This document shows positions 19,173 through 29,019 of a stretch of 64,000 nt of DNA, piece by piece. Origin of the DNA: Marixanthotalea marina. GTDB taxonomy: Bacteria; Bacteroidota; Bacteroidia; Flavobacteriales; Flavobacteriaceae. Numbering within the stretch: the stretch's first letter is position 1; each line of letters begins with the position of its first letter. Made by a program: the position numbers and the translations under genes. Location of the stretch: positions 62,001 to 126,000 of the forward strand of contig JAHLEH010000003.1 in NCBI GenBank assembly GCA_018883545.1, read 5' to 3'. The notes under the pieces were generated by a model. The model was not told where the DNA came from, did no database searches, and saw only the letters and a list, made by a program, of their open reading frames with translations.

Positions 19173-21233
19173 ATGAGGAGAATAATTACTTTAACCTTTT
19201 TACTACTTTTATCTATATCTGGTTTTTCACAAAGCTCAGAAATAGATAGTCTTTCCATACAATTGGCTTTTCAAAATGCCGACACAACAAAGGTCGACAC
19301 TTCCCTTAAACTTATTGAAAAATTATATAATAGCAACGAATTCGATAAAGCCCTAAAGTATATTATAGAAAGTGAGAAACTCTCTTCTACTTTAAATTAC
19401 AAAAAAGGTTCCGCTGAAATTGCCTATTACAAATCATTAATATATGCCCAAAAAAATGATTATATAAATGCTATAAACGGTTATGCCAGGTCAAAGGATA
19501 TATTTAACCAAATACATGATACACTAGGTGTTGCCAAGGTTAATAACAGTATAGGTCTTATTGAAATAAAACGAGGAAACTTTACTAAAGGCATTCAATA
19601 CTCTTTATCGGCCATTGAAGAACTTGAAAAAAGAAACTTAAAAAAAGACCTAAGTTTGGCCTATAGCAATTTGGCCAAAGCCTATTACAATATTAAAGAT
19701 TACGACAAATCCATAGAATTCTACCTTAAAGCTTTACAAGCCCAAGAACAATTAAACGACAAAAAGGGCATTGATGTTTCCAACAGCCAATTGGCTGAAC
19801 TCTATTCTAAGAAAAAAGAATATCGAAAATCTATCGAGTATTACGAAAAAGTTTTAGCCAATAACGGGTCCAACGATTCTATACGCGGTGCCATTTACCC
19901 AAAACTTGGTGGTGAGTATTTACAATTCAATGATTTTGAAAACGCTACAAAATATTTGGTTGAAGGTTTAAGCCTGAACAGAAAACTTAACAACAAACAA
20001 GGTTTATTAACCGCTTTAACCAATTTAGGCAGCCTAAACTTACAGCAATTCAAATTGGGCATAGCCGAAGCACAATTGTTGGAAGCTGGAGAAATAGCCG
20101 AAAGTATTAATAATAAAAGTGAACTTTTAAAACATTATAAACTGATGAAGTCTCTAGACTCCATTAGGAATAGATTTGATGCCGCCTTTGTTTGGCAGCG
20201 AAAATACTACGAGCTAAAAAATGAACTCGACAAGAAAAACATCCCATCCATAAACACCGAAAGTTTAGATGAACCTGATTTGGACTTAAGTTTGAATTTT
20301 GATCAGTCCAACAGCAATGTAACGTCTCCAAGTCTTAACGAAACGCAAACCAAAAAGGATTTCGAACGATTACAATTAATATTTTACGCCCTATTGGCCG
20401 CATTGGTAATTGTTTTTACATTTCTGATTTTAATCTACATAAAACGAAATAGCAGTTTAAAATACGCGCAAGAATTAGAAGAAAAAAACATTAAAATAGA
20501 ATTACAAAACGAAGCATTTCAGGAACAGACCAAACACTTAGAAAGCATCAATAATGTCAAGGATAAACTATTCTCTATTATTTCGCACGACCTTAAAGAC
20601 TCCCTTTCTTCCATAAATAGCTTTATAGACTTACTTAAAGATGGCTCGTTATCTCGTTCGGAATTTGATAATTTAATTCCAGAATTGAGTGAAAACGCCA
20701 ACAATGCATCGCTTTTGTTATTCAATTTATTGAATTGGTCTAAATCACAAATGCAATCCCTCAAACCCAACCCAAGTTTGTTTGATGTACAGGAAGTTTT
20801 TGAAGATAAAATAAAACTTGTTGAACAGCGTCTAGAAAACAAAGGCATAGAACTGGTAGACCATTCACTTAGGGATTTCGCATATGCTGACAGAAGCATG
20901 GTTGAGATTGTAATTCAAAATTTACTGGCCAATGCTCTTAAATTCTGTAATAGAGGCGACACCATTACCATTTCAAACCATATTAGTAATGGCAGTTGTA
21001 TTTTAAGTGTGGCCGATACAGGTATAGGCATTTCTAAACAAAATATTGAAAAACTTTTTAAAAGTAATTCATTTACAACCACAGGTACCAACAACGAAAA
21101 AGGTACTGGCCTTGGTTTATCTATCTGTAAAGAATTAGTAGAATTAAATGGCGGCAAAATTTGGGTGGAAAGTACGGTGAATGTAGGAAGTACTTTTTAT
21201 GTACAATTGCCAAAATCCAAACCTGCAGAATAA
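19173..21233 (+). CDS. TPR-sensor histidine kinase
   Basis: A 686-aa membrane protein with a signal peptide (1-20), periplasmic tetratricopeptide repeats (about 25-330; for example LSLAYSNLAKAYYNIKDYDKS), one transmembrane helix (about 402-425), a short coiled coil, a HisKA domain with phospho-acceptor H472 (ISHDLKDSLSS) and a HATPase_c domain with N box (IQNLLANALKFC), G1 box (ADTGIGIS) and G2 box (GTGLGLSICKEL). It should autophosphorylate and signal to a response regulator, but none is encoded nearby, so it is an orphan kinase. The input signal is unknown. Its stop is 5 nt from the stop of the convergent CtlX-like gene. Confidence 0.95.
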   Translation: MRRIITLTFLLLLSISGFSQSSEIDSLSIQLAFQNADTTKVDTSLKLIEKLYNSNEFDKALKYIIESEKLSSTLNYKKGSAEIAYYKSLIYAQKNDYINAINGYARSKDIFNQIHDTLGVAKVNNSIGLIEIKRGNFTKGIQYSLSAIEELEKRNLKKDLSLAYSNLAKAYYNIKDYDKSIEFYLKALQAQEQLNDKKGIDVSNSQLAELYSKKKEYRKSIEYYEKVLANNGSNDSIRGAIYPKLGGEYLQFNDFENATKYLVEGLSLNRKLNNKQGLLTALTNLGSLNLQQFKLGIAEAQLLEAGEIAESINNKSELLKHYKLMKSLDSIRNRFDAAFVWQRKYYELKNELDKKNIPSINTESLDEPDLDLSLNFDQSNSNVTSPSLNETQTKKDFERLQLIFYALLAALVIVFTFLILIYIKRNSSLKYAQELEEKNIKIELQNEAFQEQTKHLESINNVKDKLFSIISHDLKDSLSSINSFIDLLKDGSLSRSEFDNLIPELSENANNASLLLFNLLNWSKSQMQSLKPNPSLFDVQEVFEDKIKLVEQRLENKGIELVDHSLRDFAYADRSMVEIVIQNLLANALKFCNRGDTITISNHISNGSCILSVADTGIGISKQNIEKLFKSNSFTTTGTNNEKGTGLGLSICKELVELNGGKIWVESTVNVGSTFYVQLPKSKPAE

Positions 21234-21238
21234 TACAT

Positions 21239-22177
21239 TTAACCCTTAGGCAAGAATATTTCAGCCATCATACATCGTGCACTTCCTCCTCCACAAGCCT
21301 CAATGGTATCTAAGTTGCTTTTTAAAATAGTTTGATTGTATTTTTTTAATGTTTCTATTTGTGCTGATGTTAACGAATTATAGGCTGCTTCACTCATAAC
21401 CAAATACCTATTATTATTTTCTCCTTTTACCTGAAGCATATTCCCAGCAAAATGATTTAATTGGTTCTCGGTAATAGCAACAATCTCTTTACCATCATTT
21501 TTTAAATGGCTAACCACATTTTTCTTTTCAGATTTATCATCAATGGCATCCAAACAAATAACTGCAAAAGCATCACCTATACACATCATAACATTTGTAT
21601 GGTAAATGGGTAATCGTTTATCTTTTACAGTTTGGTAGGCATTAAAAATAATCGGGGTATACTCAAAATCTTCACAAAATTCAACAAAAAGATCTTCATC
21701 AGACCTTGGAGATAAGGCGCAATACGCTTTACGATTTACCCTATCAAGTACTACACTGCCAGTGCCTTCTAAAAAAACACCTTCATCCTCAGCACTGGTA
21801 TAGTCCATGATATCGGTTATCTTAAAACCCTGTTCTTCAAGAATAAGCAAGATATCTTCTCGGCGTTCCAAGCGCCTATTCTCAGCAAACATGGGATAGA
21901 TAGCCACCATACCATTTTCATGGAAAGACACCCAATTATTTGGGAAAACGGCATCTGGCGTGTCGATATCTTGAGTTTCGTTAACAACAATAACATTTAC
22001 GCCAATGCCTTTTAGTTTAGTTACAAAATTGTCAAATTCTTTCTGTGCTTTGGCATTTACTGTTTCAGGCAAAATATTATTCAATACCTTTTGGTAGTGG
22101 TTATTAACACTTGTTTGCTCGTTCATCCTAAAATTAACCGGACGAATCATTAAAACAGAATTTGTGGTTTGTTTCAT
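21239..22177 (-). CDS. ctlX: CtlX-like arginine deiminase-superfamily hydrolase
   Basis: A 312-aa protein of the guanidine-modifying (amidinotransferase/deiminase) superfamily. Seen are VLMIRPVNFRMNEQT at the N-terminus, PDAVFPNNWVSFH, an LEGTGSVVLDR acid motif, the histidine in YHTNVMMCIGD and the C-terminal nucleophile C302 in GGGSARCMMAEIFLP. Proteins of this arrangement are annotated as citrulline-utilisation hydrolase CtlX or arginine deiminase-related. The exact substrate (citrulline, arginine or another guanidino/ureido compound) is not settled by sequence. An in-frame TTG at 22183 is a less likely start. A DDAH-like relative lies 6 kb away (28038-28952). Confidence 0.85.
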   Translation of the reverse strand: MKQTTNSVLMIRPVNFRMNEQTSVNNHYQKVLNNILPETVNAKAQKEFDNFVTKLKGIGVNVIVVNETQDIDTPDAVFPNNWVSFHENGMVAIYPMFAENRRLERREDILLILEEQGFKITDIMDYTSAEDEGVFLEGTGSVVLDRVNRKAYCALSPRSDEDLFVEFCEDFEYTPIIFNAYQTVKDKRLPIYHTNVMMCIGDAFAVICLDAIDDKSEKKNVVSHLKNDGKEIVAITENQLNHFAGNMLQVKGENNNRYLVMSEAAYNSLTSAQIETLKKYNQTILKSNLDTIEACGGGSARCMMAEIFLPKG

Positions 22178-22225
22178 ATTCAAAATATAGTAAAGTAAAG
22201 GTAAAATTAATTACTTTAATAAATC

Positions 22226-22256
22226 TTGATTATATTTTAAAAAAAAGATACCTTCG
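22226..22256 (+). promoter_or_regulatory. Putative promoter of FG-GAP lipoprotein gene (767 aa)
   Basis: TTG (22226-22228), a 20-nt spacer and TACCTTCG (22249-22256, one mismatch to TAnnTTTG) lie 33 nt before the ATG at 22290. Confidence 0.5.
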
Positions 22257-22289
22257 TTCTCTACCGAATTAAAAATCACATTTTTGGCC

Positions 22290-24593
22290 ATGTTATTTCC
22301 ATTAAAAAAACACCTACTTCCTTCTTGCTGCCTTTTAATTACCGCATGTCTTTTAAATTGTGAAAGCCCTAAAGAAAGCAATAGAAAAAATACCGTGACA
22401 TTTAGCATACCTTCTCGGGTTGAAGGTGAAGCAGACCAGCAAACCAAGGAAATGATAAACCATGTAAAACATGCCGTAAGCAAAATTAGCGTAGCCAATG
22501 TGCCTTATATTTTAAATAACAAAAAAGTGGCTCTTTACGAAACACAGCTGCCGCACCTTAAAGGAAACCAAAAAATAAATTTACTGTACAAATATGGGCT
22601 TGAACTTTTAAATGCTGGCAAAACCGAGGCGTCCATATCAACACTAAATGAGGTATTAGACTTTATTAAACCGCTCGATTTTAAAACAAAAAATGAAATA
22701 ACCTATAGAATTAAAAAAGATTTGGCGATTGCCTATATGAGAAAAGCCGAGCAGGACAATTGCCTTCTTAACCATAATGAAGATTCTTGTATTATACCCT
22801 TCAGTCCAAAGGCTCAACATATATTAAAGGAAGGCGCAGAAAAATCCATCTCTTTGCTAAACGACCTTTTGTCCATAAACCCAAATGATATGGAATGTCA
22901 ATACCTCTTGAACATAGCACATATGACATTGGGGCAATACCCTTTAAAAGTTCCAGAAAATTTCCGAATCCCTGAATCGTATTTTAATAGTTCGGCTGAA
23001 TTTCCGCATTTTACAGATATCGCGATGTCTTTAGGTATTGACGTAAAAAATATGGCAGGCGGCACCTGTGTTGATGATTTTAATGGCGATGGGTATCTAG
23101 ATATCATTGCGTCTTCTTGGGGTTTTGAAGACCAAATAAAATATTTTGAAAATGACAAAATGGGCGGGTTTATAGACAAAACCCTTGATGCCGGTTTAAA
23201 AGACGTTACCGGCGGATTAAACCTAAGGCATGCAGATTACAACAATGATGGCAACTTAGATTTTATAATATTGAGAGGTGCTTGGTTGTACATTGATGGT
23301 GAAATACCTAATTCACTTATGAGAAATAATGGAGACGGCACATTCACAGACGTAACAATTGAATCTGGAATTTATTCCTTAAATCCCACGCAAACGGCTG
23401 TATGGACAGATTTTAACCTTGATGGATGGGCCGATTTATTTATTGCCAACGAGTGGTCGCAATCCAAACAAAGCCAATGCGAATTGTTTTTAAACCAAGC
23501 CGATGGTACATTTAAAAACGTCACTAAAGAATCTGGCATAAGTGCTACCGGTTTTTTTAAAGGGGTTGCCAGCGGCGATGTAAATAATGATTTATTACCA
23601 GACCTTTATTTATCCAATTATTCTGGACCTAATACTTTATACATAAACACTACCGAAGAAACTGGAACTATTTCATTTAAAAAAGCTAACCAGGCTGGTG
23701 TTTCAAACCCCATACAAAGTTTCCCTACTTGGATTTTCGACTATAACAATGATGGTTTTGAGGACATTTTTGTATCGGGATACTCGTCTGCTAAAATTCC
23801 TCCTTCCGAAACGTTGCTTCGAAATATCAGAAACAATTCTAATGAGTTTAGGCCTCTTTTGTATAAAAACAATGGCAATGGTTCATTCACTGAAGTATCC
23901 TTAGAAGCTAATTTAACAGAACCAGTCGCCACTATGGGATGCAATTTTGGCGATTTGGACAATGATGGTTTTTTAGATTTTTATTTGGCCACGGGCACCC
24001 CAAGTTATTTTTCAATTGTACCCAATAAAATGTACCACAATGTAAACGGTGAAAAATTTGAGGATATAACCTATAGCGCCGGTTTTGGACATATTCAAAA
24101 AGGACATGCCATTGGTTTTGGCGACTTGGATTTTGATGGCGACCAAGATGTTTATGCCGTTATGGGAGGTGCTTTTGAAGGGGATGTTTTTGGCAATTTA
24201 CTTTTTGAAAACCCTATTGGAAACAAAAACAATTGGATTAATATTGTTTTGGTAGGCACAAAAAGCAACCGTTCTGCCATCGGTGCAAAAATCATCTTAA
24301 CCATTGAAGAAAATGGCCAAGAAAGAAAAATTTACCATTCCGTTGGTACCGATGCTAGTTTCGGAGGGAATAGTATGATGGCCGAAATAGGTTTGGGCAA
24401 AGCAACATCAATTAAAAAAATGGAAATCAAGTGGCCACATATTTCAAAAGAAATAAGCACTTTTAATGACGTCCCCAGCAATCAAACCATAAGAATTGAA
24501 GAAGGAAAGCCCTTAGAAACCCTTAATTTGCGAAAAGTTACATTTAACAAAAATAAAGACAACGGCATGACGCATGAACATCATGCTCATTAA
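22290..24593 (+). CDS. FG-GAP/VCBS-repeat, ASPIC/UnbV-domain lipoprotein
   Basis: A 767-aa exported protein with a lipobox ending at C24 (LLNC). Residues about 45-230 are helical and TPR-like. From about 245 to 640 there are seven calcium-binding-like blades (DFNGDGYLD, DYNNDGNLD, DFNLDGWAD, DVNNDLLPD, DYNNDGFED, DLDNDGFLD, DLDFDGDQD) of an FG-GAP beta-propeller. The C-terminal about 650-745 is an ASPIC/UnbV domain (NWINIVLVG...NRSAIGAKI). The tail is histidine-rich (HEHHAH). Such proteins are abundant in marine Bacteroidetes and are thought to bind ligands or polymers at the cell surface. A TTG at 22284 is an alternative start. It converges on a larger homologue with only 8 nt between stops. 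Confidence 0.88.
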   Translation: MLFPLKKHLLPSCCLLITACLLNCESPKESNRKNTVTFSIPSRVEGEADQQTKEMINHVKHAVSKISVANVPYILNNKKVALYETQLPHLKGNQKINLLYKYGLELLNAGKTEASISTLNEVLDFIKPLDFKTKNEITYRIKKDLAIAYMRKAEQDNCLLNHNEDSCIIPFSPKAQHILKEGAEKSISLLNDLLSINPNDMECQYLLNIAHMTLGQYPLKVPENFRIPESYFNSSAEFPHFTDIAMSLGIDVKNMAGGTCVDDFNGDGYLDIIASSWGFEDQIKYFENDKMGGFIDKTLDAGLKDVTGGLNLRHADYNNDGNLDFIILRGAWLYIDGEIPNSLMRNNGDGTFTDVTIESGIYSLNPTQTAVWTDFNLDGWADLFIANEWSQSKQSQCELFLNQADGTFKNVTKESGISATGFFKGVASGDVNNDLLPDLYLSNYSGPNTLYINTTEETGTISFKKANQAGVSNPIQSFPTWIFDYNNDGFEDIFVSGYSSAKIPPSETLLRNIRNNSNEFRPLLYKNNGNGSFTEVSLEANLTEPVATMGCNFGDLDNDGFLDFYLATGTPSYFSIVPNKMYHNVNGEKFEDITYSAGFGHIQKGHAIGFGDLDFDGDQDVYAVMGGAFEGDVFGNLLFENPIGNKNNWINIVLVGTKSNRSAIGAKIILTIEENGQERKIYHSVGTDASFGGNSMMAEIGLGKATSIKKMEIKWPHISKEISTFNDVPSNQTIRIEEGKPLETLNLRKVTFNKNKDNGMTHEHHAH

Positions 24594-24601
24594 TCGCCAA
24601 G

Positions 24602-27600
24602 TTAATTGACCTTAAAAACAGTTAGAGGCATGTTATTATTGGCTATAAACAAATAAGGACTTCCTTTAATATCCAATCTCTTCATATGCTTAGCATTAAG
24701 GTCGCTGTAGAAGCCTATATCCTTGTATTCTTTTAGACCTCCCTTAGAGTCTCCTAAAAGTACATACCCAACATTACCGTCGTAGCGAACTGTTTCGACC
24801 TCTGCTTCGTGAATAGCACCAGAACCAACCACATCTAGATGGCCGTCATGATTAACATCCATAAACACAAACGACATTGTTGGTCCAAATTGGGCAACAC
24901 TTGGCAAATGTTTAATAACAAACTCTCCTTTACCTTTATTTTCTAAATACACAGACTCAAACTCGAAAACCTGTTCATGGTATGATTCTGCCAACATTTC
25001 GTTTCCATAAATATCTGCCAAAGTAGAGTTAGCAAACTCTTTATAGGTTTTAATTTTTTCACTAACAAATGGATTCTGATTGGTTGAACATTCTTTTCCC
25101 CTTACTGGCACAAGGTTGCCATTGTAGAGTTTACTTAAAACCATATCGTAGTTACTATCGCCATCAAAATTATTACCATAAATATGAAGTGGTTTTTCAG
25201 GTGTGGGATGGAATTTATTATTACCCCCAACATTGCCCACAAAATAATCCATATCGCCATCACCGTCAAAATCGATTTCGGCTATAGTATTCCACCAACC
25301 TTCTGTTCCTTCAAAAGATTTCACGGCTATTTTTTCCAATTTGCCACCAGTATTATCAAAAACCGTAATGGGCATCCACTCTCCTACAACCATAATATCT
25401 TTTTTGCCATCTCCATCATAATCAGATAAAATCATATTATTTACCAAACCTACTTGCAAAAATTCTGGAGCTACTTTTTCAGTAATATCCAAAAACTTAC
25501 CATCATTATTCTCCAATATATAGGACCTTGGAGCCAAAGGGTATTTGCCCGGCACTACCCTACCTGCTACAGCCAAATCAAGATCGCCATCACCATCAAG
25601 ATCAAAAGGCAAAATAGCTTTTGTACTACTTAGCATTTTTGGCAAATTGGAGGATTTTGAAAAGTTTCCTTTACCATCATTTATATATAGCCTGTCTTGT
25701 AACAAAATATCATTTTCAGCAAGCTCATAACCCCCACTGGCTATATAAAGATCTAAGTCGCCATCAGTATCAGCATCAAAGAAATATGCGCCATTATCTT
25801 CATACTTTTTATCTGCATCAAAAATGAACTGTGACCGACTATTACTAAACTTTCCTGAAGTATTCTGAAGGTATAGTATACCTGGCTGGTTTAACGCACC
25901 ACCAAGATACATATCCTCTAAACCGTCACCATTCACATCACCAACAGCAAACGCAGGCCCTTGAAGTGATTGCTCCTGTGGCAATAGCACCTGACGGGAA
26001 AAATCATTGAACGCATTTTCTCTATGCCAATAATCTATTCCTAAAGACTTAGTATCGACCCGTGAAAAATCTTGAGAAAGTACCAATGGTGTAGCAGCCA
26101 TACTTTTTGACTTCGATTTATCGAACACCAATGTTTGGTTGGCTTGAGCACCCTCTGAAACCGACACTCTCCCATCTCCCCAAACGACTTCAATACGGTT
26201 GATGACTTCTTCCGAACCTAATCCAAAATTGAGCACTGGAGAAACTGAAGATTGGTAACCCCTTGATAGAAATACTTCCTGAAGCTGTTGGGAACCATTC
26301 GTATAAACCTTTACTGTAGAACCAATACCATTAATGTTTCGCCCATCACCTACCAACTTTATGTTAATAAAATTGTTGGTTGAGTTATTCCTATAAATAC
26401 TCGCTTCGTCCTCCAAATTATTAAGAACGAGGTCTAGGTCGCCATCATTATCCAAATCACTATAGGCTGCTCCGTTTGAATTAACGGCATCACCAAACCC
26501 CCACTCATTAATAACCTTACTAAAAGTGAGGTCTCCATTGTTTCTAAAAGCGTAGTTCTCTAATTTATTAGACGGAATCACATCTAAAACCTCTATGATA
26601 GACAATTGCTGTATGGTATCGTTATCTGGATCGTTAATTAAGTGACCAAAATCTTGGTTTCCTAATTCTCTTTTAATGCCATTGGTAACAAAAACATCTT
26701 TAAAACCATCATTATCGAAATCCGCTACCAAAGGCGCCCAACTCCAATCTGTTTTTGATATACCTGCGTATTGAGCTACATCTGCAAAATGGCCATTACC
26801 ATTATTAAGGTTCAATACGTTAGACATGTAGGCATAATGAAACCCTGAACGAACAGTTTTCCAAAAACCTCCAGTGTTCATACTAGCCATATTCTGTTTA
26901 CCTCGGCTATGGTCTTCGGCAGACATATCCGCAACAAGAAGGTCTGGCAATAAATCGTTATTTATATCAGCATAATCTGAGCCCATACTACTGTATGATG
27001 TATGCTTAAATCTTGTATTTACTTGATTGGTAAATGTACCATTCTTATTATTGATGTAAAGTTTGTCTGGTGTAATAAAATCGTTTGCCACAAAAATATC
27101 TAACCAGCCATCATTATTGTAATCTCCAATGGCCGCACTCAAGCTAAATTCTTTATTTATAAGTCCGCTAGTAAGTGTTACATCTGTAAATCTACCGCCA
27201 TCATTTCTATAAAGATGATCTGAAGTCTCTGGATAAAATTCTTCATCGGCTAAAATATTATCAAGATTGATGGAATTAATAAAATCCTCACGATGGTTTA
27301 TCAAAAACATATCTAAATCACCATCCTTATCGTAGTCAAAAAAATAAGATTGAATAGAAAACCCATCATCATCAAGCCCCCATTTATTGGCTTCTTCTTT
27401 AAATGTGCCGTCTTTTTGGTTTATAAAAAGCTTGTTACGCCTAAGGCTTTCATTATCTCTCGATGCCGATTTACATACATAAATATCCATCCAGCCATCA
27501 TTGTTTACATCAATCATGTTGGTTCCCGTAGTCCAACCCCCTAAGTCATCAACGCCTGCCATTTCTGTTATGTCTTCAAACCTAAAATCTCCTTTATTGA

Positions 27601-27889
27601 TATAAAGCTTGTTCGACCCCTGATTGGAAGTAAAATAAATATCATCTAAACCATCATTATTTACATCACCAAGAGCAACTCCTCCTCCATTATACACATA
27701 AGGGTAGTTTAAGGCATGAAAATCAATGTTTTCTTCTACATTATTTACGAAATGTATGTTTGTTTCACTGTTTGGCACTAATGTGAATAGAGTCGAGGCA
27801 TCGGTTTGCTTTTTACTAATAGTTTTTTCTTTACAAGAAGAGAAAATAACCAAAATAGCCACTAGAAAATGAATCTTGAATAAGCGCAT
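24602..27889 (-). CDS. Large FG-GAP/VCBS-repeat, ASPIC/UnbV-domain lipoprotein
   Basis: A 1095-aa lipoprotein (lipobox FSSC, C19). An N-terminal propeller with about seven DxNxDG-type blades (about 60-490) is followed by an ASPIC/UnbV domain (about 510-590, INIKLVGDGRNINGIGSTV) and a second propeller with about seven more blades (about 630-1080; DVNGDGLED, DADTDGDLD, DLDGDGDLD, DYDGDGKKD, DFDGDGDMD and others). This double-propeller architecture recurs in flavobacteria. It is probably a calcium-dependent surface protein; no enzymatic motif was seen. Its promoter at 27945-27976 is good. It shares the FG-GAP plus UnbV plan with the convergent neighbour, but the domain order differs. Confidence 0.88.
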   Translation of the reverse strand: MRLFKIHFLVAILVIFSSCKEKTISKKQTDASTLFTLVPNSETNIHFVNNVEENIDFHALNYPYVYNGGGVALGDVNNDGLDDIYFTSNQGSNKLYINKGDFRFEDITEMAGVDDLGGWTTGTNMIDVNNDGWMDIYVCKSASRDNESLRRNKLFINQKDGTFKEEANKWGLDDDGFSIQSYFFDYDKDGDLDMFLINHREDFINSINLDNILADEEFYPETSDHLYRNDGGRFTDVTLTSGLINKEFSLSAAIGDYNNDGWLDIFVANDFITPDKLYINNKNGTFTNQVNTRFKHTSYSSMGSDYADINNDLLPDLLVADMSAEDHSRGKQNMASMNTGGFWKTVRSGFHYAYMSNVLNLNNGNGHFADVAQYAGISKTDWSWAPLVADFDNDGFKDVFVTNGIKRELGNQDFGHLINDPDNDTIQQLSIIEVLDVIPSNKLENYAFRNNGDLTFSKVINEWGFGDAVNSNGAAYSDLDNDGDLDLVLNNLEDEASIYRNNSTNNFINIKLVGDGRNINGIGSTVKVYTNGSQQLQEVFLSRGYQSSVSPVLNFGLGSEEVINRIEVVWGDGRVSVSEGAQANQTLVFDKSKSKSMAATPLVLSQDFSRVDTKSLGIDYWHRENAFNDFSRQVLLPQEQSLQGPAFAVGDVNGDGLEDMYLGGALNQPGILYLQNTSGKFSNSRSQFIFDADKKYEDNGAYFFDADTDGDLDLYIASGGYELAENDILLQDRLYINDGKGNFSKSSNLPKMLSSTKAILPFDLDGDGDLDLAVAGRVVPGKYPLAPRSYILENNDGKFLDITEKVAPEFLQVGLVNNMILSDYDGDGKKDIMVVGEWMPITVFDNTGGKLEKIAVKSFEGTEGWWNTIAEIDFDGDGDMDYFVGNVGGNNKFHPTPEKPLHIYGNNFDGDSNYDMVLSKLYNGNLVPVRGKECSTNQNPFVSEKIKTYKEFANSTLADIYGNEMLAESYHEQVFEFESVYLENKGKGEFVIKHLPSVAQFGPTMSFVFMDVNHDGHLDVVGSGAIHEAEVETVRYDGNVGYVLLGDSKGGLKEYKDIGFYSDLNAKHMKRLDIKGSPYLFIANNNMPLTVFKVN

Positions 27890-27944
27890 AGGTATAAATA
27901 GGAATCTTTCCCGAAATGTCTTGAGTTATAGTTTATGTTGTTTT

Positions 27945-27976
27945 CAAATGTAAAAAAAAATCATTTGGATGCACAA
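27945..27976 (-). promoter_or_regulatory. Promoter of large FG-GAP gene
   Basis: On the minus strand TTG (27976-27974), a 21-nt spacer and TACATTTG (27952-27945) match both Bacteroidetes promoter boxes, 55 nt before the ATG at 27889. Confidence 0.6.
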
Positions 27977-28037
27977 TAAAGGATATACAAAACCCAAGGC
28001 CAATTGGAATTTAACACCATTTTTAACTTAAATTGAA

Positions 28038-28952
28038 TCAATCTCTTACTAAAGGCATCGTAGTACAGCGCAAGAGACCTCCTTGCTTTCCTATTTCTGA
28101 GTACGGCACCTCTTCTACAACAAAGCCGTTTTTTCGCAACCATGCGTTCAATCTTGTAAAACTTTGTTCAGAAATCACGGTATCTTCAGAAATTGAAAAA
28201 ATGTTACAATTCATATTATACATTTCTTCTTTGTTGATTTCGAAAATATTTTCTTTACCAAAAAAATTGACCAACCAATTATATTCCGCTTCTATAAGAA
28301 ATCCATTTTTATGGATAATGGCTTTGCCTTTGCCCAAAGGTTGAAAACAGCAATCTAAATGCAATGCATTTTCTTTGGCATTAGTGTTCGATTTTCTTAG
28401 TTCGAATGCCTTTACTATTTTATTAGGAAATAAGCCTTGAATGGCTGTAACGGCATCCATATTGGTTCTAGCAGTAATACATTTTGGGTAATCTTCGCCA
28501 GTATAGATGCCCATAAAAATATAATCATTCCAAGGCATAACATCACCGCCCTCTACATGGCATTCGTCTGGTAAAACTATTCTGTTTTTTCTATCTACTT
28601 GATTCCAAACGTAACGAATTGCTTCAATTTCGCGTCCTCTGTTTGGTAAAATATTGGCTCTTATAATCTTATCTTCAATAACAAAAGCAATGTCCCTAGA
28701 AAATATTTGGTTACAATCTTCTATTACCTTTGGCCTGAAAACTTCTACACCGTACTTTTTCAAAATAGTAGATACGGCATCCATTTCACGAACCATATCT
28801 GCATCTTTTGGGTAAGTTCCTGCCAGTACATGTTCTATACTTTTAGGATCGTAACAATCCGCTATACTTGGAACAGGACCAGAACTTTCCGCTGTTCCTA
28901 AAATGACGGTTCGCAACCTTGATACTTCGTTTTTTATATTAAGTTTGAGCAT
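28038..28952 (-). CDS. DDAH/amidinotransferase-family protein
   Basis: A 304-aa member of the same guanidine-modifying superfamily as ctlX, closer to dimethylarginine dimethylaminohydrolases and glycine amidinotransferases. Seen are the acid motif HVEGGDVMPW, the histidine in LHLDCCFQPLG and the C-terminal nucleophile C296 in GGLLRCTTMP. All three catalytic positions are present, so it is probably active. The substrate may be an arginine derivative, but sequence does not decide. It is downstream of gltA on the same strand, separated by a terminator-like hairpin (28966-28995). Confidence 0.85.
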   Translation of the reverse strand: MLKLNIKNEVSRLRTVILGTAESSGPVPSIADCYDPKSIEHVLAGTYPKDADMVREMDAVSTILKKYGVEVFRPKVIEDCNQIFSRDIAFVIEDKIIRANILPNRGREIEAIRYVWNQVDRKNRIVLPDECHVEGGDVMPWNDYIFMGIYTGEDYPKCITARTNMDAVTAIQGLFPNKIVKAFELRKSNTNAKENALHLDCCFQPLGKGKAIIHKNGFLIEAEYNWLVNFFGKENIFEINKEEMYNMNCNIFSISEDTVISEQSFTRLNAWLRKNGFVVEEVPYSEIGKQGGLLRCTTMPLVRD

Positions 28953-28954
28953 AC

Positions 28955-28995
28955 GTAAATATAAAAAAGCTCCATGAGGAAACTCACGGAGCTTT
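28955..28995 (-). terminator. Intrinsic terminator after gltA
   Basis: On the minus strand a 13-bp stem (arms 28983-28995 and 28966-28978, one G-U pair) with a 4-nt loop is followed by a run of six T. It ends just 3 nt before the ATG of the DDAH-like gene, so it would largely uncouple that gene from gltA. Confidence 0.85.
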
Positions 28996-29019
28996 AAAAA
29001 TATTTTTTTGAATTAAATC

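Noticed and set aside
20519..20899. Open frame (126 codons) opposite the histidine kinase
   Set aside because: Antisense to conserved HisKA/HATPase coding sequence; leucine/serine-rich with no recognisable domain.
27961..28143. Small 60-codon frame around the end of the DDAH-like gene
   Set aside because: Overlaps the conserved C-terminus of the DDAH-like gene in another frame and has no start context or homology.
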